Below are positions 8,642-13,379 of a stretch of 13,379 nt of DNA, piece by piece. The stretch spans positions 1-13,379 of the forward strand of contig JAYSSF010000076.1 in assembly GCA_043720715.1 (NCBI GenBank), read 5' to 3'. The notes beneath the pieces were generated by a model, which searched no databases, was not told the origin of the DNA, and saw nothing but the letters and a program-made list of their open reading frames with translations. The DNA comes from JAYSSF01 sp043720715. Its GTDB lineage: Bacteria > Patescibacteriota > Gracilibacteria > Absconditabacterales > Absconditicoccaceae. The translations under genes were made by a program, and so were the position numbers. How positions within the stretch are numbered: the stretch's first letter is position 1; the number at the start of each line of letters is the position of its first letter.

Positions 8642-9547
8642 ATGATTAAGAGAGCCATCGATGCTGAATTATTTATAGTAAGAGTATCAAGTAGAGTACT
8701 TAAGAGAAATTTTACTAAATATTTTTCTGTTGTGTTTAAATCATATTTGATGGGCTTACTAAAACCAACTCAACTATATATCAAAACACAAACGAGTAAG
8801 GATATAACATTAAATTTGATCAAACCAAGACCATCCCAATGAATCAAAATGTCATACTTTTGGTGAAGAGAGATCGATGATATCGTTGATGGAGACATAC
8901 AAATTCCTGAGTGATACAACAATATTGATGAGTATTTTACGCAAATCCAATATGATATCCTCAATACCAGTGAAAAACCAAAAACTCAACTTTGAAAAAG
9001 TGCTGCTCATATATTATCTTCATATCAAAAATATACCGGTCGCAATATCTACCCATATCTTGTAGATTTTCTCGAAGGGATGAAAACTGAATACTATAGG
9101 AGAATTAATCAATCAATACTATCTGAGCAAGAACTAAATACGTTATATGATCAATCATTTCGTGGATCTCATGAAATCTATCTTGCTGCCCTATGATCAC
9201 AAAATAACTCTCAAGATCTCAAAGAATTACCACAGATATTATGATGGATGTATGGATTAAAAGATATGCAGCAAGATCTCAAAGGTTGAATCATTAATAT
9301 ACCTAAAGAGGTAGTTGAAAAACTTGATTTACATATTAGTACATACATTAACTCTGACAAAATAAAGGAACTACTAAACCTAGATATTATAAAGGAGCGA
9401 ATGGATATAGTAGTAGAAAAACAGTATCAGAATCTTACAATTCTCAAGAAAAAATATACTGAACTAGATAGTGCAGCTCAAAAAATATGTAACTGATTAT
9501 TACCAGAAATAGAATCTTTTATCAAACAACACAGACTTTCTTACTAA
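8642..9547 (+). CDS. Class I isoprenoid synthase-like protein nested in ligA
   Basis: A 301-aa protein, 8 of about 15 glycines encoded by UGA, so it has lived in a UGA-Gly genome. It has both aspartate motifs of head-to-head prenyl synthases: REIDDIVDGD (DDIVD at 79-83) and LKDMQQDLKGG (DMQQD at 208-212), followed by INIPKEV. Between them, FLEGMKTEYYRR and SEQELNTLYDQS match the fold's middle helices. Residues 1-60 lack a clear match. It starts 7 bp after the ligase N-part stop and ends 4 bp before the ligase C-part start. Codon choice looks more AT-rich than the flanking ligase. The fold is well supported; the product (squalene-, phytoene- or other terpene-like) is not known. Confidence 0.75.
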
Positions 9548-9551
9548 TAAT

Positions 9552-11072
9552 ATGACTACCCAACTCGACCATCTTAATTATCTTAAGGATTTATGATTCA
9601 CTGTCAACTACTGGACAAGACAGATTTCAACAGTCGATGAAGTCATACAAATCTGTCAAAATCCAGCGACACTGGTGGAATTTAATAAGCAAGATATCGA
9701 GTTTGATGGGATTGTGATCAAAGTGATGGAGCTGGACGCATGTACACTCCTGTGAAGTACCGATCATCACCCAAGACGAGGTATGGCATACAAATTTCCT
9801 GCTCAGCAAGTCGCTACCAAGTTACTCGATGTCGAGTTTCAAGTTGGAAGAACTGGGATCATTACACCAGTATGACAGGTAGAACCCACACAGTTGTCTG
9901 GTGCCAGTATCAGTAAAGTCAGCCTACACAATTTTGATATCATCAAAACCAAGGATATCCGCCTGTGAGATCGTGTCTGGATCCAGAGGTCTGGTGAGGT
10001 AATCCCCTATGTAGTAGGACCAATCGTGCAGACGAGGACTGGTAGGGAGACTGAAATCCTGTGACCTGACTCGTGCCCCATATGCTGACACCATACATTT
10101 GTGGAGGATGAGGATAATGGTGGCTACCTACTCTACTGCCCCAACCCAACATGTCCTGCTCAGATCAAGGAGCGTATCACACATTTTGTGTCTCGTGATT
10201 GCATGGATATTGATGGTCTCGGTGAACAAATCATTGAGCTTCTCGTCGGTCAGGAGATTATTCATACTTTTGCAGATTTATATAAGCTGACTGAGCTCCA
10301 GTACCGCCCTACTCTCAATGCTCTCCCTGGTTTCAAGTCCAAGAAGATTGATAATCTCGTCGCATCACTGGAAGCCAGTAAAACTACGAAATTATGGAGA
10401 ATCCTCAATGCAATTGGTATTAGACAAGTTGGAACTAAGACGGCGAAGTTGGTTATTGAATCTATCGAAGAAGAGGTTGCAAAAGGTCTAGAAAAATCAG
10501 AAAAATATTCAAAAAAATCTGCCTCGTCGGCAAACAGGTCAGAAAAAAATGATAGCAGTCCCCTCTCCTCGTGGGAGAGGGTGGCGGAGCCGGGTGAGGG
10601 CTTATTGGAGTCATCAAAGCTTTGAACTTTAGTTTACTATCTCACAGATTCTTCCTTCCTCTCTCAAATCCATGGTATCGGAGATAAAACAGTCCAATCA
10701 TGTATTAACTGGTTCTCTGATCCTGACAATATCTCGCTGCTCCAGCAACTCGCTGATGCATGAGTCCAGTTTGACAACTATGAAACCAACAAAAGATCTG
10801 GCAACTGACCTCTATCATGAGTGAGATTTGCTATCACGGGAAGCTTCCCACTCGCTCGTAGCGACATCAACCAGCAACTGGTCAGACTATGAGCAGAATA
10901 TTGTGAAAACATCACCAAAAATGTCACACATCTGATCGTCTGACAAGACCCAAGTAGCAAAGTAGCGAAAGCGGAGAAAAATTGATCAATGCTAATTCAA
11001 TGAGTCGAATGAGTGGAGAAAGAGTGGAATATTGCGATTGAGAAACCTCTTACATCGTCATTGCGAGCGTAG
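9552..11072 (+). CDS. ligA: NAD-dependent DNA ligase, C-terminal part (split)
   Basis: A 506-aa fragment that takes LigA up where the first part stops. It carries LNYLKDLGF, motif IV DGIVIK (52-57), motif V with YKFP (Lys81), the OB fold (GRTGIITPV, GDRVWIQRSGEVIP), the four-Cys zinc finger (Cys175, 178, 196, 201), helix-hairpin-helix repeats (GLGEQI, LPGFKSKKI, GIRQVGTKTA, GIGDKTV) and a C-terminal BRCT domain from about 422 (GVRFAITGSFPLAR). About 40 extra residues, partly made by a palindromic repeat at 10560-10600, interrupt the helix-hairpin-helix region. The last codons and TAG are supplied by another repeat at 11056. ATG 9552 follows the upstream stop by 4 bp. Confidence 0.9.
10560..10600 (+). 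repeat. Palindromic repeat translated inside ligA
   Basis: CCCTCTCC (10561-10568) pairs with GGAGAGGG (10574-10581), followed by a GC-rich arm ending GGTGAGGG. This is far more GC-rich than its surroundings and looks like the common CCCTCTCCC...GGTGAGGG palindromes of bacterial intergenic regions. Here it is read in frame as PLSSWERVAEPGEG at about residues 337-350 of the ligase C-part. Confidence 0.7.
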
Positions 11073-11096
11073 TGCAACGAAGCGCGGCAATCCAGT
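11056..11096 (+). repeat. Dispersed palindromic repeat, copy 2
   Basis: Runs CGTCATTGCGAG to GGCAATCCAGTG, an inverted relative of copy 3. It encodes the final residues (SSLRA) and TAG of the ligase C-part. With copy 3 at 11147-11192 it forms a long inverted pair around a 50-bp AT-rich loop, so the transcript could fold into a large stem that stabilises or ends the ligase mRNA. Confidence 0.8.
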
Positions 11097-11146
11097 GCAT
11101 TCATAAACTATAAGTTTATTTCTGAGATATATAATTCAATTTCTTA

Positions 11147-11192
11147 CTGGATTGCCGCATCACTTCATTATATTTCGTTCCTCGCAATGACG
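11147..11192 (-). repeat. Dispersed palindromic repeat, copy 3
   Basis: CTGGATTGCCGCATCACTTC to CTCGCAATGACG, opposite in orientation to copy 2 and close to copy 1. It contains an ATG (11187) in the same place as copy 1, but the frame opened there is not the real downstream gene. Confidence 0.8.
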
Positions 11193-11256
11193 ATTATAAT
11201 GATTATAAATTATCATCCGTCATCATCCGAATCAATCATCCGACATCTCTACTACT

Positions 11257-11568
11257 ATGAAACACAACCGCTGATCTACTGTCAAACAAGAGCATCATAT
11301 CTTACCAGATTTTGTGAAGTTACTCATGAAGATCAGTCAGATATTATGAATCATCCGTATCATCCCAGGGAGAATCTCCAGACAACAAAAAGGCTCAAGT
11401 GAAACGATTATGTCACTCTCCTACCCTACTGACACTGGCCTCAAATATCTGATGAAAAAATGATCTACTGTCCAAGAATGCTTTATTACCTGTGATCCTC
11501 ATGACTCGACTATCCAATCTCAGATCCAAGCTCTTTGCGAGCAAGCTGACATCATCTATAAGTGATAA
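11257..11568 (+). CDS. DUF2103-like small protein
   Basis: A 103-aa protein. The pattern HHILPDFVKLLMKISQI, then IIRIIPGRI, then TGLKYLMKKGSTVQECFI, resembles the DUF2103 family of predicted metal-binding proteins, whose function is unknown. The resemblance is from memory of the IIPGRI and K.GSTVQE patterns. Start ATG 11257 has no ribosome-binding site. UGA is used as Gly at least four times, including in KKGSTVQ. The stop is TAA directly after a UGA Gly codon. Confidence 0.68.
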
Positions 11569-11599
11569 TTTTGAAGATTCAGAACAACAGTGAATACAC

Positions 11600-12184
11600 G
11601 TGAGGGTGGACAGGATCGATGTATTGCTCACCCAAGCAAGACTCGGCTACGAGACCATGTTATCTCAGACAAACGGTGAACATGTGGACCAACGCCGTAG
11701 TGCATCCAGAGGACAGGTAACATATCGTCAGTGAGTAGTTGCTCCAGCGGCTGCAGTGCTTGTGCTTGATATTACTAATAACCGACAATATCACAGTAAA
11801 CTACTACAGCAAATCAATCAGATCATCAATCATACAGTCACATCATGTGAGCAGCTATGACTGGAGTGCGTCATCCTCTATCCTGATCAGTGACAGACCT
11901 GAGAATATGTCTGTGAGTGACTTGATCAGACGATTAGTTTTCTTAATTGAGTTCTCACTACGAATTATGAATTATGAATTATGAATTATGAATTATTATA
12001 TAATGAATATTATAACTACCAAGCCATCATCCTCAGCGATCGACTGAGCTGGGACAATACACAAGATACTAGCCAGATACAACATCTTCTTGATACCCAT
12101 CAAGCACTATGATATGTTCGAGACTACCCTAGCACTCTTGTCCGCAGATGAGCGATACCCCAGTGACTATTCTGGTTGAAATAG
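11600..12184 (+). CDS. Unrecognised protein containing a 7-bp tandem repeat
   Basis: A frame without TAA or TAG for about 195 codons, starting at GTG 11600 (VRVDRIDVLL), 31 bp after the DUF2103 gene. An ATG at 11501 in the same frame would overlap that gene by 68 bp. The middle shows AAAVLVLDITNN, then a helix SKLLQQINQIINHTV, then LECVILYPD, like alternating strand and helix. A stretch of five AATTATG units (11963-11997) encodes NYELGIMNYEL. The C-terminal part reads ILSDRLSWDN and ends LFWLK at TAG. No family recognised. A second frame is also open from about 11719, so the call is moderate. Confidence 0.55.
11963..11997 (+). repeat. Heptanucleotide tandem repeat, five units
   Basis: Four perfect AATTATG units and a fifth ending AATTATT. 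It lies inside the reading frame at 11600-12184. Because the unit is 7 bp, gain or loss of one unit shifts the frame. Confidence 0.9.
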
Positions 12185-12210
12185 GGCATCAAATCACTAA
12201 TCATATACAC

Positions 12211-12633
12211 ATGAACAAATCCCAACTCATCTCAACGGTCAAATCACTATCAACAGACCAGGCACAGATATGGCATGATCATATCTTTGTATATATTCAA
12301 GCAAATAAGCACTATCCTCGCCTCAGATATATCTGAGATAAACTGTTATGGACAAGTTCAATTGATGTCGATTTTGCCAATACGATTGGAACTATGACTA
12401 AGCTATGATATACTAAGCTTGCAGATTATCGTGCAGTAGCTCGTGCGCTGACTCAGTATCATACGCTTGAGATTCCTAATATTGTTCGCATATCAGAAGA
12501 CTCGAAAACTCGCATCCTCGAAAACTCGAATACCGTACTTCTACACAATATTACTGCTGGTATCGATATCTCTCAATGAGACCAAAGATATAGCAGAAAT
12601 CTAGACAGCGATTTAACTAAATTGCTTTGATAA
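12211..12633 (+). CDS. Unrecognised 140-aa protein
   Basis: Starts MNKSQLISTVKSLS and ends at TAA after LLG. An in-frame ATG at 12148 would add 21 residues but overlap the previous gene by 37 bp. Contains KLLWTSSIDVDFANTIG and a helical segment DYRAVARALTQYH, and four UGA Gly codons. No signal peptide or membrane segment, no family recognised. It is the last gene of the plus-strand block; a palindromic repeat follows immediately. Confidence 0.6.
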
Positions 12634-12635
12634 AA

Positions 12636-12697
12636 CTGGATTGCCACGTCGTTCACGACCAAGTTTATCCCGGCTTTTGCCGGGACAATGACGACAG
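12636..12697 (-). repeat. Dispersed palindromic repeat, copy 4, with nested hairpin
   Basis: Begins CTGGATTGCCACGTCG and ends ACAATGACG, the same outer modules as the other copies. Its middle is replaced by a different palindrome, TCCCGGC-TTTT-GCCGGGA (12668-12685), so it is either a composite or one repeat inserted in another. It lies 3 bp past the stop of the last gene of the block and could act in transcript ending. Confidence 0.7.
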
Positions 12698-12705
12698 GCA
12701 AGAAT

Positions 12706-12794
12706 GGAGAGATGGCAGAGTGGTCGAATGCGGCGCCCTCGAAACGCGTTGTCCCGATAAATCGGGATCTAGGGTTCGAATCCCTATCTCTCCG
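12706..12794 (+). tRNA. tRNA-Ser, anticodon CGA
   Basis: An 89-nt class II tRNA. Acceptor GGAGAGA pairs with TCTCTCC, discriminator G; D arm GCA...TGC; anticodon loop CTCGAAA, giving CGA, which reads UCG serine codons; long variable arm TCCCGA-TAAA-TCGGGA; T arm TAGGG-TTCGAAT-CCCTA. CCA is not encoded. The anticodon stem has a C-C mismatch at its top pair (31-39), while the other four pairs hold, one of them G-T. Confidence 0.9.
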
Positions 12795-12812
12795 TACAAA
12801 ATATTAGATCAC

Positions 12813-12857
12813 GGGAGCCTGTCTACCGACAGGTAGATTCGAATCTCCCTTTCTCCG
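12813..12857 (+). pseudogene. tRNA-Ser-like 3' remnant
   Basis: A hairpin CCTGTC-TACC-GACAGG like a variable arm, then TTCGAATC and CCCTTTCTCCG, like the T arm and acceptor 3' end of the tRNA just upstream: 16 of 20 bases match over the last 20. No 5' half is present. GGGAG (12813-12817) can pair with CTCCC (12845-12849), so it may fold on its own. It could be an old tRNA fragment left by integration or recombination, or a chance composite of palindromes. Confidence 0.45.
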
Positions 12858-12863
12858 ACTTAT

Positions 12864-12884
12864 ATCGACTAATGTCGATTTTTT
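12864..12884 (+). terminator. Intrinsic terminator after tRNA-Ser
   Basis: ATCGAC and GTCGAT form a 6-bp stem with loop TAAT, followed by a run of five more T. It should end the tRNA transcript. Confidence 0.75.
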
Positions 12885-12886
12885 AT

Positions 12887-12917
12887 TTGACTTATTTATT
12901 TAGATATATATTATAAT
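12887..12917 (+). promoter_or_regulatory. Sigma-70-like promoter of the 44-aa gene
   Basis: TTGACT (12887-12892) and TATAAT (12912-12917), 19 bp apart, slightly long. The first base of the -35 lies 3 bp after the T-run of the preceding terminator, so this gene starts a new unit. The predicted start is about 20 bp before the ATG. Confidence 0.5.
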
Positions 12918-12944
12918 TGTAACTTATCTCTTCTTTAAATCCCT

Positions 12945-13079
12945 ATGAATGACATAAAACTTCTATCTCATCTACAAGATCTAAGGCCTAAACTTAAACC
13001 AGTATCAGATCTAATTCCTATAGTCTTTAATGATATCAATAAACTTACAGCTGACACAGCTAAAGAAATTGTAGTGTAG
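12945..13079 (+). CDS. Small 44-aa hypothetical protein
   Basis: MNDIKLLSHLQDLRPKLKPV to KEIVV at TAG. It is predicted to be helical and soluble, with no membrane segment and no UGA codon. Its own promoter and terminator-bounded position support it being expressed. Its TAG is followed at once by the CTA that is the reverse complement of the stop of the minus-strand gene. No family recognised. Confidence 0.5.
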   Translation: MNDIKLLSHLQDLRPKLKPVSDLIPIVFNDINKLTADTAKEIVV

Positions 13080-13268
13080 CTATTTTTTCTTTTTTCTTTC
13101 TTGTTGAATGTATACTCATAGATGATTGGATTCATTACTTGGGAAGTCAATCACTTCCTTAGCCCCAAGTGCTTCTGCAACTTTTTTCATCGTTTCAATG
13201 GTATGATCTGATTCTAATGGGTAGTTGTCCGTGTCCCAGTCTATGTTTTCAAATTTTATTTTTCACAT
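13080..13268 (-). CDS. Small 62-aa hypothetical protein
   Basis: Starts MGKIKFENIDWDTDNYPLE, whose second codon is UGA (Gly), and contains HTIETMKKVAEALGAKEVID and a basic tail QQERKKKK. An upstream in-frame ATG at 13298 would give 72 aa. Acidic N-terminal half, basic end, soluble. A promoter lies 56 bp upstream. Its stop touches that of the 44-aa gene. No family recognised. Confidence 0.55.
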
Positions 13269-13323
13269 TTTATTAAGTTGAACAAGAAAAGTTATCATAT
13301 TAATTGCACCACTATATAAAGAA

Positions 13324-13353
13324 AGTATAATTACTGCCTTTATTTAGTATCAA
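13324..13353 (-). promoter_or_regulatory. Sigma-70-like promoter of the 62-aa gene
   Basis: On the minus strand TTGATA and TATACT, 18 bp apart. The start would be near 13317, giving a 5' leader of about 19 nt to ATG 13298 or 49 nt to ATG 13268. Confidence 0.5.
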
Positions 13354-13379
13354 TCTTCTACACATGGCTACAAGACTAC

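Noticed and set aside
8642..9547. Intein, group I or group II intron in ligA
   Set aside because: No intein splicing motifs, no homing endonuclease or reverse transcriptase, and both ligase parts have their own stop or start codons with the insert in a third frame.
9705..9800. Frameshift in the ligase C-part after DGIVIKV
   Set aside because: The frame continues cleanly into the YKFP motif when UGA is read as Gly.
11187..11402. Plus-strand 71-aa frame starting in repeat copy 3
   Set aside because: The DUF2103-like frame one base over fits a known pattern and runs on through UGA; this frame's peptide is low in protein-like features.
11739..11984. Frame overlapping the unrecognised gene at 11600-12184
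   Set aside because: It is open but reads less like a protein. The 11600 frame has strand/helix alternation and a longer span. Some doubt remains because of the tandem repeat.
197..12633. Cluster of pseudogenes full of UGA stops
   Set aside because: Conserved motifs continue across each UGA in the same frame and no TAA or TAG interrupts them. The pattern is recoding, not decay.
197..12633. UGA read as tryptophan (table 4) or selenocysteine
   Set aside because: UGA falls on conserved Gly positions in LigA, the sugar transferase and the methyltransferase, and is too frequent for selenocysteine.
1..13379. CRISPR array, rRNA or transposase gene
   Set aside because: No regularly spaced repeats, no rRNA-like blocks and no transposase motifs were seen on either strand.

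Overview
The window comes from a bacterium that reads UGA as glycine (translation table 25). That points to the candidate phyla radiation, Gracilibacteria (BD1-5) or Absconditabacteria (SR1). With UGA as a stop, almost every gene breaks into fragments. With UGA as Gly, the fragments join into full-length proteins, and many of the UGAs fall on invariant glycines: TRGDG and the Gly pair after RNAA in DNA ligase, KPGITG in the sugar transferase, TGVDIS in the methyltransferase. Every gene I call ends in TAA or TAG. No start has a convincing Shine-Dalgarno sequence.

Layout. Positions 1-196 hold a hairpin, a promoter-like pair and a bidirectional terminator. On the minus strand lie a polyprenyl glycosylphosphotransferase (197-1579), a small Gly-rich protein (1619-1903) and a possible 47-aa ORF that stops at a terminator (1974-2117). 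A block of plus-strand genes then runs from 2276 to 12633: a DUF2461 protein, a SAM methyltransferase, a squalene/phytoene synthase-like protein, an exported 454-aa protein, a RicT/PSP1-domain protein, GrpE, and NAD-dependent DNA ligase in two pieces (7897-8634 and 9552-11072) with a class I isoprenoid synthase-like gene (8642-9547) lodged between them. The block ends with a DUF2103 protein and two unrecognised genes. After it come a palindromic repeat, tRNA-Ser(CGA), a tRNA-like remnant, a terminator, and two tiny convergent genes (44 aa and 62 aa) whose stop codons abut.

Repeats. A dispersed palindromic repeat with cores GGATTGCCGC and CGCAATGACG occurs four times at gene borders. One copy supplies the start codon of the DUF2461 gene and another supplies the last codons and stop of the ligase C-terminal gene. 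A different palindrome is translated in frame inside the ligase. A 7-bp tandem repeat sits inside an unrecognised gene.

How the genes relate. There is no single coherent pathway. The functions seen are envelope glycoconjugate priming (sugar transferase), isoprenoid chemistry (two head-to-head synthase homologues), secretion (454-aa protein), protein folding (GrpE) and DNA joining (ligase). The most unusual object is the ligase split inside its nucleotidyltransferase domain by an isoprenoid-enzyme gene, with 7-bp and 4-bp spacers that look like an operon. All assignments come from reading motifs by eye; no database search was run.
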